In this document: piece after piece, positions 9,380 through 18,687 of the stretch
How the letters are laid out: each line of letters begins with the position of its first letter
How positions within the stretch are numbered: position 1 is the first letter of the stretch
NCBI GenBank assembly: GCA_938015595.1
Contig: CALLPI010000013.1
Span: 29,793-93,792, forward strand
DNA length: 64,000 nucleotides
Direction of reading: 5' to 3'
From: an uncultured Saprospiraceae bacterium
Lineage (GTDB): Bacteria; Bacteroidota; Bacteroidia; Chitinophagales; Saprospiraceae
Made by a program: the position numbers and the translations under genes
The notes under the pieces: generated by a model
What the model saw: only the letters and a program-made list of their open reading frames with translations
Told to the model about the DNA's origin: nothing
Database searches by the model: none

Positions 9380-9880
9380 ATGACCATACAGGAAGGGCGC
9401 GAGCGATTCATTCAATCCTGGGGTGCGCTAGGCACCAGTTGGGGTATCAACCGCACCATGGCGCAAATACACGCACTACTGCTGGTTTCGCCTAAGGCCC
9501 TATGCGCCGACGAAATCATGGAAGCCCTGCAAATATCGCGTGGTAACGCCAATATGAACCTACGCGCTCTCATGGACTGGGGGCTGGTGTACAAAGAACT
9601 CAAAACCGGCGAGCGGCGGGAGTTTTTCGCAGCTGAAAAAGATATGTGGCAGGTGGTGCGCAACATCATCCTCAACCGCAAAAAAAAGGAGCTGGAACCC
9701 ACCCTCAAGGTATTGGACGAGCTCTCCAGCGTAGAGGGCAACGATCCTGAAACCCAGGAATTCACTCGTATTATCAAAGACATCAAGCTGTTTTCCAACA
9801 AAGCCGACTCATTGCTCGACTCTCTGACCAAGGCCGATCCCAACTGGCTCATGGGTTCGTTTATCAAAATGATCAAGTAA
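9380..9880 (+). CDS. GbsR/MarR-family transcriptional regulator
   Basis: This 166-residue protein resembles GbsR-type winged-helix regulators. It begins with a helical stretch (RFIQSWGALGTSWGINRTMA) and continues into the DNA-binding part around residues 30-95 (LLVSPKALCADEIMEALQIS, RGNANMNLRALMDWGLVYK). The remainder is helical and charged and likely dimerises. I chose the ATG at 9380; an in-frame TTG at 9335 would add 15 poorly structured residues. It is divergent from ald, so control of ald is conceivable but not shown. The target and ligand are unknown. Confidence 0.82.
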   Translation: MTIQEGRERFIQSWGALGTSWGINRTMAQIHALLLVSPKALCADEIMEALQISRGNANMNLRALMDWGLVYKELKTGERREFFAAEKDMWQVVRNIILNRKKKELEPTLKVLDELSSVEGNDPETQEFTRIIKDIKLFSNKADSLLDSLTKADPNWLMGSFIKMIK

Positions 9881-9888
9881 GTACGTCC

Positions 9889-11760
9889 CTACAGTGCCTG
9901 CTCCCCTACTGTCTGCCCCTTGAGCGATTGAGCCACGTGAGCATCTAGCGCACGATGTGCCAGCGGCGCGGAATAAGCATTGAGCGCCTCCAGCGCCTGG
10001 TGAATGAGATCTTTATCGGCGCCTTCGGCGGCCGTACGCAGAGCATTGGCCAAGGAGGCCAGCCTATCCTTTTCTTCGGCGCTAAGCCAGCTGGCATTTT
10101 GTTTTACAAATCGCTCTACCGACAGCAATACGGTATGCGCTTCGTTGCGGGCTTCCAGCAGGGCGCGGGCAGCCATGTCTTCCTGGGCATGCTGTACTGA
10201 TTCGATGAGCATGCGAGCCATCTCCTCCTCTGAAATGCCGTACTGGGAGCGCATCTCCACTTCTTGCTCCACGCCAGATCGGAGTTCTTTGGCTTTGACG
10301 CGCAAGATGCCATCGGCATCGAGGATGAAGTGGATTTCGATTTGCGGCAGGCCGGCGGGCATAGGCGGTATCCCACGCAAGATGAACTCGCCCAACTTGC
10401 GGTTGTGCTGTACCAGGTCGCGCTCACCTTGGTACACCGCCACTTTGAGGTTGCGCTGGCCGTCCGCCGAAGTGGTATATCGGCGACCAACCCTGGCGGG
10501 CACTTTGGAGTTGCGCGGCAGAATGATATCCATCAGACCGCCAAGTGTTTCGATGCCTAGCGACAGGGGCGTGACGTCAATGAGGAGCATGTCGCGCTGA
10601 TTACCAGCTAGGATATCAGCCTGAATGGCAGCACCTAGAGCTACTACTTCGTCAGGGTTGAGCTTGTCGAAAAGCGGGCGACCGAAAAATTCAGCCACGG
10701 CTTGCTTTACCAAAGGCGTACGGGTAGCGCCGCCCACCATGACTACGCGCTGAATATCGGTGGGTGTGAGGCCAGCGTCGCGTAGGGCATTTTTACAGGC
10801 TTCGATAGTGCGCTTAACCAATGGATAGATAAGGTCTTCAAATTGGGTACGAGAGATGCGGAGCGGAACCCCGCGCAATACGCCACTGAAATCTTCGGCC
10901 TGGCTGAGCTGCTTCTTTGCGGTCTCGGCCAGCAAGCGCAGTTCTTGCCCCAGGTTGCGGTCCTGTGCCAGTTGTTGCTGCCAGTCGGGATGTTGTTGTA
11001 GCCAGTGGTCTATGATAGCTCGGTCAAAGTCATCGCCACCTAGGAAGGTATCTCCATTAGTGGAGAGCACTTCAAAAACGCCGTCGTGAATGTGCAGGAT
11101 GGAGATATCGAAAGTGCCGCCACCCAGGTCATACACTGCGATAGTTTGGTTGTCATCAGGTTGCAGGCCGATGCCATACGCCAGACTGGCGGCAGTGGGT
11201 TCGTTTACAATACGCAATACTTCCAGCCCGGCTAGTTTGCCCGCATCGCGAGTCGCTTGGCGCTGGGCGTCGTTGAAGTAGGCAGGCACAGTAATGACGG
11301 CCTTGCTCACGGGCTGGCCTAGGGCAGTCTCAATGCGGGCTTTGAGGGTTTTAAGTATTTCAGCCGACAGTTCTATCGGTGTGTAAAACCGGTCGTTTAC
11401 CCTGATTTTAACCAGGCGCTCGGCGTCCTCATCTATGATTTGGTAGCCAAAGTAATGCTCAAAGGCTTTCACATCGCGGTACGACTTGCCCATGAGGCGC
11501 TTCACAGAGTAAATAGTATGCGCGGGGTCGGACACCAGTTTTTCTTTGGCCTCCTCTCCTACCAGGACGCTACCGTCCGGTCGAAAGTGAATGACGGAGG
11601 GCGCTAGTGCGCTTTTGCCCTGGGGGTCTTTGACGGCTACAGGTGCGCCATCTTTAATGTAAGCTACCAAGCTATTGGTAGTGCCGAGGTCTATACCGAT
11701 GATGAGTTCTTTTGACTTGACGACTTCTCCCGACTTTAGGTCTATGGCAATGCTAGGCAT
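9889..11760 (-). CDS. hscA: Hsp70-family chaperone, HscA type
   Basis: The 623-residue protein is an Hsp70 with the ATPase signature [14 protein letters not shown] near residue 22, [14 protein letters not shown], and [13 protein letters not shown], followed by a substrate-binding domain starting after [17 protein letters not shown]. The stretch [20 protein letters not shown] and overall length favour HscA, the chaperone that helps transfer Fe-S clusters from IscU, over housekeeping DnaK. I chose the ATG at 11760; upstream open frame is not Hsp70-like. No isc genes or hscB are next to it in this window, so the HscA assignment over another DnaK paralogue is moderately sure. It converges with the GbsR gene 8 bases away. 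Confidence 0.85.
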   Translation of the reverse strand: MPSIAIDLKSGEVVKSKELIIGIDLGTTNSLVAYIKDGAPVAVKDPQGKSALAPSVIHFRPDGSVLVGEEAKEKLVSDPAHTIYSVKRLMGKSYRDVKAFEHYFGYQIIDEDAERLVKIRVNDRFYTPIELSAEILKTLKARIETALGQPVSKAVITVPAYFNDAQRQATRDAGKLAGLEVLRIVNEPTAASLAYGIGLQPDDNQTIAVYDLGGGTFDISILHIHDGVFEVLSTNGDTFLGGDDFDRAIIDHWLQQHPDWQQQLAQDRNLGQELRLLAETAKKQLSQAEDFSGVLRGVPLRISRTQFEDLIYPLVKRTIEACKNALRDAGLTPTDIQRVVMVGGATRTPLVKQAVAEFFGRPLFDKLNPDEVVALGAAIQADILAGNQRDMLLIDVTPLSLGIETLGGLMDIILPRNSKVPARVGRRYTTSADGQRNLKVAVYQGERDLVQHNRKLGEFILRGIPPMPAGLPQIEIHFILDADGILRVKAKELRSGVEQEVEMRSQYGISEEEMARMLIESVQHAQEDMAARALLEARNEAHTVLLSVERFVKQNASWLSAEEKDRLASLANALRTAAEGADKDLIHQALEALNAYSAPLAHRALDAHVAQSLKGQTVGEQAL

Positions 11761-11969
11761 GAATGATGCGAGTTGTGCGAAAGATGCAAGGATAACGTTG
11801 GAGCAGTAGGTATGGTTTGAAAATCTTTTGCGGTTGTTGAAAAAGCTCCTTCGCGCCCAACCTTTTACTGCCAACAACACGTATTTCGGCACATACTTGC
11901 ATAGCATGAAGCTGCCCAATGCAATCCATTACTCTGGGCGGGGGCATATTATTGGCAACTACCAGGGCC

Positions 11970-12233
11970 TGCGAACCAACCCTACCGATGACCGTTTCCT
12001 TAGCACCTTACGTTTGCTGCTGCCCTGTGGGGCTGGAAAATATAGCCTTTGCATTCTGTCTGCATGACGTGCGCCAACACGGGGACTTCCTCGATCAACT
12101 TCTCGACCTAGTGCATGGCTTCATCATTCTGGACTTGCACAATGTGTACTGCCAGGCCATGAATTTTGATGTGCCAGCAGATGAGCTACTGGCGTGCTAC
12201 CCGCTGCTAGAGGATGCGATCCTCTATGTATGA
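11970..12233 (+). pseudogene. Decayed DUF692 (multinuclear iron oxidase-like) gene fragment
   Basis: A plus-strand frame ending at a TGA at 12231-12233 translates to a piece that looks like the middle of DUF692/UPF0276 proteins: PVGLENIAFAF, then GDFLDQLLDLVHGFIILDL followed by HNVYCQAMNFD and a helix ending in CYPL. In intact members this corresponds to the LLEN and LLDVNNVY regions that carry metal ligands. Only about 80 residues of an expected 270 or so are present; upstream sequence falls into other frames and the C-terminal third is absent. Family members oxidise peptide cysteines in RiPP pathways such as methanobactin. The match is by eye and the gene is surely not functional as it stands. 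Confidence 0.5.
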
Positions 12234-12395
12234 ACAACAAACCACCCTAACCCGAATCCTGGAAAACATCCCAAGCGCAGCTGAAGCCCGCCGGCAACTC
12301 ATGTCTTCTGCCCTGCGCAACAGATCCTGGCGCATAGAGCAATGGTCTGTTACATGCTGGAAACAGCCATGCGCATAGCCCAAAAATGGAAGTAA
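12226..12395 (+). pseudogene. Broken short gene downstream of the DUF692 remnant
   Basis: An ATG at 12226 overlaps the stop of the DUF692 remnant by eight bases, as coupled genes do. It encodes about 40 helical residues (LTRILENIPSAAEARRQLM, then ALRNRSWRIEQ). One frame then stops at 12378, while a neighbouring frame continues with a plausible helix (AMVCYMLETAMRIAQKWK) to a TAA at 12393-12395. This pattern suggests a frameshifted small gene of the same former locus. I do not recognise the family. Confidence 0.35.
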
Positions 12396-12693
12396 AACCG
12401 CTGAACAGGCTATACACTGACTCGCTTGTAGCTGCCTAGTATCAAGAGCCTTTGCTGGCGCGAGCTACTCGATGAGGGTTCTGGCGCACAACTCTGTTTG
12501 TGTATTGACACGAGCGCACATGCGCACAACCGGATCATGCCGGAGCTAAGGTGTCGAATTATACTACTCGACTCCTTATCTCAGACCGACTCAGTTTTTC
12601 TTTCTTCGAAGTCTCGCTGTCCTTCGAACTATTGCAACCTTGCCGCAAGAAATGCGTTTCCATACGTTATTGTTTCTGACATCTGCACGCCGC

Positions 12694-13608
12694 ATGAATG
12701 CACCATCCAAATCAGCGCTCCGCCCCTCTCACGCTCAAGCTATTGGCTGGACAGGCTTCCTCATCCTGGGCATACTGGGGTTTACTTGGGGCAGTTCTTT
12801 TATTCTCATCAAAAAAACACTGCAGGTATTTGACCCGGTGCAGGTGGCCTGCCTGCGACTGAGCATCACCGCCATAGCACTAGCGCCAGTAGCGTGGCGT
12901 CGTAAGGCTATCGTGCAATGGGTGCGCTGGCCGTACTACCTGGCCGTGGGTTTATTAGGTACGGCCGTACCGGCTTTTCTTTTTGCCTTTGCGCAGCAGA
13001 AGGTGAGTAGCTCAGTGGCGGGTATGCTCAATACACTTACGCCGTTGTTTACGCTGGTACTGGGCATTGTATTTTTTCGAGCCAAGGTCATTTGGGCCAA
13101 AGTACTGGGCGTAAGCATCGGTTTGGCAGGAGCTGCGGTACTGATCTTGCTGGGGCAGCAGGGGGCCTTATCCGGCAATATTTGGCATAGCCTGCTCATT
13201 GTGTTGGCCACAGTGTGCTACGGCGCCAACCTGAATGTGGTGGCCTCTTGTTTTCCCAGAGAGGATACTCTCACGCTCAGCGCAGTATCTTATACTATGG
13301 TAGGATTGCCGGCCCTGGCAATGCTGGGTTTTGGTACAGACTTTGTCCAGCACTTATATGCCGATACGCACAGTGCCTTGGCAGGACTGGGTTATGCAAG
13401 CATCCTGTCGATGGGCGGTACGGTCATCGCTTCTGTTTTGTTTTTCAAATTAGTGCAGCAAACCAGCGCTGTGTTTTCCTCCATGGTGGCCTACCTCATG
13501 CCTGTAGTGGCACTGGGCTGGGGTTTGCTAGATGGCGAAACGCTGACGGTATTTCACCTACTGGGTATAGCGCTGATTATGACGGGCGTATATCTGAGCC
13601 GACGCTAA
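12694..13608 (+). CDS. EamA/DMT-superfamily exporter
   Basis: The 304-residue protein is an inner-membrane transporter of the drug/metabolite type with ten predicted membrane helices in two EamA repeats. Typical pieces are GFTWGSSFILIKKTL in helix 1, FDPVQVACLRL in helix 2 and MVAYLMPVVALGWGLLDGE near the end of the second repeat. I chose the ATG at 12694 because it places helix 1 about 20 residues in; in-frame starts further upstream (TTG 12640, ATG 12652) add a poorly conserved leader. The substrate, often amino acids or metabolites, is unknown. Its 3' end overlaps the convergent carbonic anhydrase gene by 32 bases. Confidence 0.88.
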   Translation: MNAPSKSALRPSHAQAIGWTGFLILGILGFTWGSSFILIKKTLQVFDPVQVACLRLSITAIALAPVAWRRKAIVQWVRWPYYLAVGLLGTAVPAFLFAFAQQKVSSSVAGMLNTLTPLFTLVLGIVFFRAKVIWAKVLGVSIGLAGAAVLILLGQQGALSGNIWHSLLIVLATVCYGANLNVVASCFPREDTLTLSAVSYTMVGLPALAMLGFGTDFVQHLYADTHSALAGLGYASILSMGGTVIASVLFFKLVQQTSAVFSSMVAYLMPVVALGWGLLDGETLTVFHLLGIALIMTGVYLSRR

Positions 13609-14137
13609 GTAAAATATCCTCCGACTCTTTAAACCAGCCTGCATACATGATGTATGCGTTAGCAATGCGTTCAATGCTGTCCTTAAACTGCTCCGGGCTA
13701 ATGGCCTTTACCTTTTTGGCCGGCACGCCAGCATAGATGTACCCTGCTTCCAGGTGGCTATTCTCCAGTACCACCGCACCGGCAGCAATCAACACATTAG
13801 ATTCTACCACGGCGTGGTCCATTACGATGGCGCCCATGCCCACCAATACGTTGTCGTGCAGGGTGCAACCGTGCACAATAGCCCTGTGGCCTATGGAGAC
13901 ATTGTTGCCGATAGTAGTGGCAGCCCGCAGATACGTGCCGTGAATGACGGCGCCATCCTGGATATTGACCTTGTGCCCGATGCGAATACTGTTGACATCG
14001 CCGCGCACCACAGCCTGAAACCACACGCTGCACTGGTCGCCCATGACGACGTCGCCGATGAGCGTGGCGTTCTCGGCAAAGTAACAACCCGACCCAAATA
14101 GCGGGGTAAATCCCCGGACTGCCTTAATCAGAGCCAT
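13577..14137 (-). CDS. Gamma-class carbonic anhydrase family protein
   Basis: This 186-residue protein is a left-handed beta-helix of hexapeptide repeats, as in YrdA/CaiE and gamma carbonic anhydrases. The repeats run from ENATLIGDVVMGDQCSVWFQ through VVRGDVNSIRIGHKVNIQDG. The three histidines that bind zinc in the family are visible in AVIHGT and in SIGHRAIVHGC. The protein is a cytoplasmic trimer in the family; activity ranges from carbonic anhydrase to acyl-group binding. I chose the ATG at 14137, since the next upstream in-frame start lacks hexapeptide sequence. It is divergent from the esterase gene with 52 bases between. Confidence 0.9.
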   Translation of the reverse strand: MALIKAVRGFTPLFGSGCYFAENATLIGDVVMGDQCSVWFQAVVRGDVNSIRIGHKVNIQDGAVIHGTYLRAATTIGNNVSIGHRAIVHGCTLHDNVLVGMGAIVMDHAVVESNVLIAAGAVVLENSHLEAGYIYAGVPAKKVKAISPEQFKDSIERIANAYIMYAGWFKESEDILLSVGSDIRPS

Positions 14138-14189
14138 GATATGAAAAGTTTTTTCAAAAAACCTTTTACTTTGCGCCAAAATTAACCTT

Positions 14190-14921
14190 ATGAACCGAGA
14201 AATTCACTCCTGGTACAGCCCGAATTTGAACAAAAATATGGAATTGGTGATGTACGGCCACTACGGTTTTGCGCTATTGCTACTGCCTACGGCCGCTGCC
14301 GATTACCTCGAATATGAACGCTTTTTGATGATTGATGTGCTCAAGCCATACATTGAATCCGGCAAGGTGAAGGTCTTCTCCATCAACAGCATCAACTCCG
14401 AAAGCTGGCTCAACCCCCGTATGCACCCCCGCCACAAGAGCATCCGGCACGTACAGTTCAATGAATATGTGTACAAAGAGGTTGTGCCTTTCATCAAGCA
14501 CAAAACCAGTATGGAGACACCCATTATCCTCTCCGGCGCTTCGCTGGGTGCGCTCCATGCCGCCAACTTATTCTTCCGCCGCCCCGACCTCATTGACGGC
14601 GTAATAGCCATGAGCGGCAACTACGACCTGAGTACCTATACCGGAGGCTATCACGACCAGGACGTGTACTTCAATTCGCCCATGCAGTACTTGCCCAACC
14701 TTCACGACGAATACTGGCTGGGCCACATCCGCAAGAGCCGCCACATCCACATCATGACCGGCTCAGGTGCCTGGGAAACCCCCGAGGCTACTATCAACTT
14801 CTCGCGGGTGCTGGACGCCAAGGGTATTCCGCACGAGTTGGATGTGTGGGGGCCAGACATGCCGCATGACTGGCCTACTTGGCGAATGATGCTGCCGTAT
14901 TATGTGGCCACGCGATTTTAG
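14190..14921 (+). CDS. Esterase-family alpha/beta hydrolase
   Basis: This 243-residue protein resembles the esterase-D-like family of serine hydrolases. The nucleophile elbow is LSGASLGALHA with Ser in GASLG, and the catalytic histidine is probably in GPDMPHDWPTW near residue 228. HVQFNEYVYKEVVPFI before the elbow is typical of the family. No signal peptide is present, so it acts in the cytoplasm. Its 3' end overlaps the convergent moxR gene by four bases. The substrate cannot be told. Confidence 0.85.
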   Translation: MNREIHSWYSPNLNKNMELVMYGHYGFALLLLPTAAADYLEYERFLMIDVLKPYIESGKVKVFSINSINSESWLNPRMHPRHKSIRHVQFNEYVYKEVVPFIKHKTSMETPIILSGASLGALHAANLFFRRPDLIDGVIAMSGNYDLSTYTGGYHDQDVYFNSPMQYLPNLHDEYWLGHIRKSRHIHIMTGSGAWETPEATINFSRVLDAKGIPHELDVWGPDMPHDWPTWRMMLPYYVATRF

Positions 14922-15913
14922 GGTACAGGAATCGCCTGCAAAATATCCCGCACGATTTCATCTGAAGTAATGCGATCGGCCTGCGCCTCGTAGCTTAGGC
15001 CAATGCGGTGGCGTAGTACTTCGGTGCATAGCGCCCGTACGTCTTCCGGCAGCACATAAGCTCGATGCCGTAAAAAAGCCATGGCTCTGGCTGCTATGCC
15101 AAGATATACGCTTGCCCGAGGCGAGGCACCATATGTCAGAAAAGGACGTAACCTGGCTAGCCCGTGCGATTCAGGGCGCCGAGTGGCCGCTACTAATTGA
15201 AGGATATAAGTCTCAATTTTTTCATCCATATATATTTGACGTACCAGGTCGCGGGCGTACAGGATTTCTTCGGGCTGGGCTACCGGCTGCGGGCTGGCAA
15301 GCGCTGCACCACTCGTGTTGCGCCGAATGACTTCGCGCTCTTCCTCCATAGTAGGATAGTCCATATGCACCTTGAGCATGAAGCGGTCCATCTGAGCTTC
15401 CGGCAGCGGATAGGCGCCTTCCTGGTCCACAGGGTTCTGGGTAGCTAACACCAGAAAGGGTTCTTGCAAAGTAAAGGTCTCGGTGCCTATGGTCACCTGC
15501 CGTTCCTGCATAGCTTCCAACAAAGCGCTTTGCACCTTGGCCGGAGCGCGATTAATTTCATCTGCCAACACAAAATGTGCAAAAACAGGACCTTGGTGCA
15601 CATGAAACTCCTGCGTGCTGGGGTTGTAAACCATAGTACCCACTACATCGGCTGGCAGAAGATCAGGAGTAAACTGTATGCGACTAAACCGCGCATCAAT
15701 CGTACGCGCTAATGTTTTGACCAACAGAGTTTTGGCCAGCCCTGGCATTCCCTCCAACAATACGTGCCCTTGCGCCAGCAAGCACACCAGCAAGCGATCC
15801 ACTACGGCCTCCTGCCCCACTATGATTCTGCCTGTCTCGCGGCGTATATTATCCAACAAAATACTCTGCGCTTGTATGCGCGTTTCCAGCGCCGCGATAT
15901 CTTCAGTTTTCAT
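14918..15913 (-). CDS. MoxR-family AAA+ ATPase
   Basis: The 331-residue protein is a MoxR-type AAA+ ATPase, a chaperone-like motor that usually matures or activates partner proteins holding von Willebrand domains. Walker A is GMPGLAKT at residues 55-62 and Walker B is FVLADE at 114-119, followed by NRAPAKVQSALLEAMQE and sensor 1 in VLATQNP. Partner genes usually lie next to moxR (DUF58, BatA/BatB), but here it stands alone between convergent and divergent neighbours. A TAGCTTTG box about 110 bases upstream may be its promoter. Confidence 0.93.
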   Translation of the reverse strand: MKTEDIAALETRIQAQSILLDNIRRETGRIIVGQEAVVDRLLVCLLAQGHVLLEGMPGLAKTLLVKTLARTIDARFSRIQFTPDLLPADVVGTMVYNPSTQEFHVHQGPVFAHFVLADEINRAPAKVQSALLEAMQERQVTIGTETFTLQEPFLVLATQNPVDQEGAYPLPEAQMDRFMLKVHMDYPTMEEEREVIRRNTSGAALASPQPVAQPEEILYARDLVRQIYMDEKIETYILQLVAATRRPESHGLARLRPFLTYGASPRASVYLGIAARAMAFLRHRAYVLPEDVRALCTEVLRHRIGLSYEAQADRITSDEIVRDILQAIPVP

Positions 15914-16018
15914 TTAATTATTGTTAAAAATTCAGTTCAAAAACAAATCGCTCGTTACCAGCAATCTAAAAAATCATACCTACTCGCCTCTTTGTCGCCG
16001 GAGGCTTGCGTATCAAGG

Positions 16019-16026
16019 CAAAGCTA
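16019..16026 (-). promoter_or_regulatory. Possible -7 promoter box of moxR
   Basis: The minus strand reads TAGCTTTG, matching TAnnTTTG. A start site about 7 bases on would give a leader of about 100 bases before the moxR ATG at 15913. The region upstream is very AT-rich and no TTG element is at the expected spacing. Confidence 0.4.
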
Positions 16027-16111
16027 AAAAAAATGATAAAATTTTTTGTTTTAATAAATTATTTGTTTTAACTTGCGCCCGTTTTCAAGGCTAATGTAAA
16101 ACAATAGCGTT

Positions 16112-16846
16112 ATGATTAGAGAAGATCGTCGGCAGTTAAATGAAAGATTCATCCAGGCGTTCCAGATGCTGGAGGAGCGTGGCGTCATCGTCAAGAATGA
16201 CCGAAGCGGCAAAGGCATTGGCGATTTTGCCAAAAAAGTGCTAGGCAAGCGCTCCTATGGCCACATTATCCGGGCGTATCTCAACCCCGACGACAAACGC
16301 TGTATTGACTACTCCCAGGCGCGGATAGTATGCCGGGAGTACGGCATTAACGAGTCCTGGCTTATTGACGGCATCGGCTCTCCTTTCGGCTTTGACCTAC
16401 CAGCTAACCACATGGAGGCTTCCGATATTGCCTATCGGCCCAACATCCTGTTTACCACTGCAGAAGCCTTCGCCGGCACTTCAGTGGACGCAGGCGGCTT
16501 TGCCCCCGAAGACTACGAGTACTACCACATCCCCGGCGTATCTGGCAATGGGCTAGTATCTTTTGCCATCAAAGGCAACTCTATGGAACCAGTCATCTCT
16601 AATGGCGACATTGTCATCTGCCGCGAAATCTCCGGCCTCCACGAGATCAAGGACAACAAGATATACGCCGTCAAAAACAATGGCCAACTCTGGGTAAAAT
16701 ACGTACAACGCCTAACCGACAGCCGAGGCCGCGTCAATCGCCTTAAGCTCATCTCTGCCAATCATCTGGAATACGAGCCATTCATCGAAGAGGTCAACGA
16801 ACATACGCGCCTGTACCAGGTTATTCGCCGCGTAAGCGAAGTCTAA
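16112..16846 (+). CDS. Regulator with C-terminal S24 (LexA/CI-like) peptidase domain
   Basis: This 244-residue protein has an N-terminal region of about 90 residues that looks DNA-binding (LNERFIQAFQMLEERGVI, and YGINESWLIDGIGSPF as in CI-like repressors). The C-terminal S24 domain has the nucleophile Ser near residue 158 in AIKGNSMEPVISNGDIVICR and the catalytic Lys near 197 in LWVKYVQR. Such proteins are repressors that can cut themselves in a RecA-linked response, as LexA and phage CI do, though many Bacteroidota members are plain cellular regulators. A terminator follows at 17007. No phage genes are nearby. Confidence 0.85.
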   Translation: MIREDRRQLNERFIQAFQMLEERGVIVKNDRSGKGIGDFAKKVLGKRSYGHIIRAYLNPDDKRCIDYSQARIVCREYGINESWLIDGIGSPFGFDLPANHMEASDIAYRPNILFTTAEAFAGTSVDAGGFAPEDYEYYHIPGVSGNGLVSFAIKGNSMEPVISNGDIVICREISGLHEIKDNKIYAVKNNGQLWVKYVQRLTDSRGRVNRLKLISANHLEYEPFIEEVNEHTRLYQVIRRVSEV

Positions 16847-17006
16847 GGCTGGGAGTCTGCCCTAAAAACGAAATAACCTAACTTACTGATTTTTTATCCC
16901 GGTACGCCAACTACTTGCCCAGCAAGCACAAGAGCCGCAGTGTTTTTACTGAGGTGGGCAGGGGTTTGTCTAAAGAATTTAACCTGCTGTTTTTGATTTT
17001 TTTCCT

Positions 17007-17042
17007 CCCCCTGGGCGCTCCACGCCTTTGGGGGCTTTTTTT
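17007..17042 (+). terminator. Intrinsic terminator after the S24 regulator
   Basis: A CCCCC run (17007-17011) pairs with GGGGG (17030-17034), with an inner GGGCG/CGCCT stem and a five-base loop. A run of seven T follows directly. It lies about 160 bases downstream of the regulator stop. Confidence 0.7.
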
Positions 17043-17132
17043 CCGATGGCTCAAAACCAACAGAGCACTTAGACAAACGTGTTGCCCAAGCGCTCTGTGA
17101 AAAAATGTGTAGAAAAGTGCCGAGAACCGCTA

Positions 17133-18185
17133 TCAGAAATTCGGGCAGTAAAGGCCGCGTTTTTCTGGGCCGCAAATCTTGTAGATCATAGCAAACTCAA
17201 AGCCACCTTGCCCGTTGCTGGCCGCTCTGAGCGGGGAGACGTTGATGTCGTAGCTAAAGCCAATGCTGAAGTTATTCATGTCAAAGCGGGAAGAAAGAAT
17301 GGCCGCATCGTTGAGTACGCCACTTTCAATCTTATTGGATACGCGCGTCCACAAGCCCACCTGAAAGGCCTGAGTATCGAAGCGGTTTTTGGCTAGGATA
17401 AACTTGAGGGCAGTGCCGGCATTCACCTGGAAAGAAGGGCCTTGGCTCATTACGATGACGCCCGGCACAATGCCGAAGCGATCGCTGAGCTGAAACTCGC
17501 CACCGCCATGCACTGTAAAGCGGCTATAGAGCAAGTCGGGGGTATTACCGGTAAAGGAAACATTGGCGCGGTTAAGGTGGTGGAAGGCTGCGCCAAGGTA
17601 GAGGTTGTTATCGCGGTCGAATACGGCAAACCACATAAGGCCAGCAGCCAGATCAGCGAAGATGAAGTTGTCACGATTGAACCCGCCCTCGAGAGTAGGC
17701 AGGTTAGGATCATAGCCGCCACGGCCATCGTGCTGGGTGCCCCAGCGCAAGTTGATGAAGTCAATGCTGCGCTGTGCAAATCCGGCTTCGGCGCCAGCCA
17801 CCAAGTAAGATGCGCTGGTACGGCTGCCACTCATGCGTTTGCTGTACGAGCCGGAGATTTTACCCGTAAGGGTAGAGAAGCGGGATTCGCCAGCGCGATC
17901 GCCCCAGAAGGTACCCCCTACGCCAAAATAGTCATAGCGGCCTACGGCTATGCGCTGGTCATAAGAAACAGAGTATGTATTGAAGGCATTGGAGCGCAAA
18001 ATGGAAGCCCATTGATTGCGGTAGTTGGCGGCCAATCGAATGTTGCAGTTCATCACCCCCGTCATGGCCGGATTGAGGTTGAGGGGCGACATGTAAAACT
18101 GCGAAAAGTGAATGTCCTGTGCTGTAAGGGTTTGTATTCCCATTGCCAGCATCAGCACCACAAATGTCAATCGGATGAATTTCAT
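17133..18185 (-). CDS. PorP/SprF-family type IX secretion outer-membrane protein
   Basis: This 350-residue protein belongs to the PorP/SprF family of outer-membrane barrels linked to T9SS and, for SprF, to surface placement of adhesins. It has a signal peptide ending TLTAQ, followed by the family hallmark QDIHFSQFYMSPLNLNPA, then MNCNIRLAANYRNQW. The rest alternates beta strands ending in SIGFSYDINVSPL and GGFEFAMIYK. Length fits the family. It is preceded by YbjQ and DPP-IV genes on the same strand with a 184-base gap. A TATCTTTA near-match to the -7 consensus at 18203-18210 may be its own promoter. PorP/SprF paralogues are many per genome, so the exact partner is unknown. Confidence 0.93.
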   Translation of the reverse strand: MKFIRLTFVVLMLAMGIQTLTAQDIHFSQFYMSPLNLNPAMTGVMNCNIRLAANYRNQWASILRSNAFNTYSVSYDQRIAVGRYDYFGVGGTFWGDRAGESRFSTLTGKISGSYSKRMSGSRTSASYLVAGAEAGFAQRSIDFINLRWGTQHDGRGGYDPNLPTLEGGFNRDNFIFADLAAGLMWFAVFDRDNNLYLGAAFHHLNRANVSFTGNTPDLLYSRFTVHGGGEFQLSDRFGIVPGVIVMSQGPSFQVNAGTALKFILAKNRFDTQAFQVGLWTRVSNKIESGVLNDAAILSSRFDMNNFSIGFSYDINVSPLRAASNGQGGFEFAMIYKICGPEKRGLYCPNF

Positions 18186-18369
18186 AGACTACTACGTATT
18201 TGTAAAGATAGCCGGAATATGCGCAGCTCTTAGATTTTTCGAATAGGCCACAATATTAGGGTTTTGTTTGCAATTGCGCTGCAAACCAAGTGTTAAAAAT
18301 TGAGCGAGGGTAGAAGTTGCCGTTAGAGATGCCGTACTTTAGGAAGAACGCTGCCTGCGAGGAAATATT

Positions 18370-18684
18370 TTATCGCAGACGCACCGCAGTGCCATAGGCC
18401 AGAATTTCTGCCGAGCCGGTCATCACCATGGAGGTAGAGAAGCGCACATTGATAATGGCATCAGCGCCCAGGCGATTGGCATCAGCAATCATACGGTCAA
18501 TGGCCTGCTCGCGGGCTTCGGCCATGAGGCGGGTATACTCTTGGATCTCACCGCCTACAATGGTTTTCAGCCCGGCCACAAAGTCGTGGCCTACATGACG
18601 AGCGCGCACAGTGCTGCCGCGCACAATGTCGAGTACTTCTACGATTTCGCGGCCGGGGATGGTTTCGGTGTTGGTTATCAACAT
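18370..18684 (-). CDS. YbjQ/UPF0145 family protein
   Basis: The 104-residue protein matches the YbjQ (UPF0145) family: TTTE-like start TNTETIPGREIVEVLDIVRG, then GGEIQEYTRLMAEAREQAID and DANRLGADAIINVRFSTSMV. Members form small pentamer-like rings of unknown function, once named heavy-metal-binding by annotation. It begins three bases after the DPP-IV stop, so it is co-transcribed with that gene. Confidence 0.93.
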   Translation of the reverse strand: MLITNTETIPGREIVEVLDIVRGSTVRARHVGHDFVAGLKTIVGGEIQEYTRLMAEAREQAIDRMIADANRLGADAIINVRFSTSMVMTGSAEILAYGTAVRLR

Positions 18685-18687
18685 GGC

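Noticed and set aside
16112..16846. Possible prophage marked by the S24 repressor-like gene
   Set aside because: No integrase, terminase, capsid or other phage gene lies nearby; the flanks are housekeeping genes.
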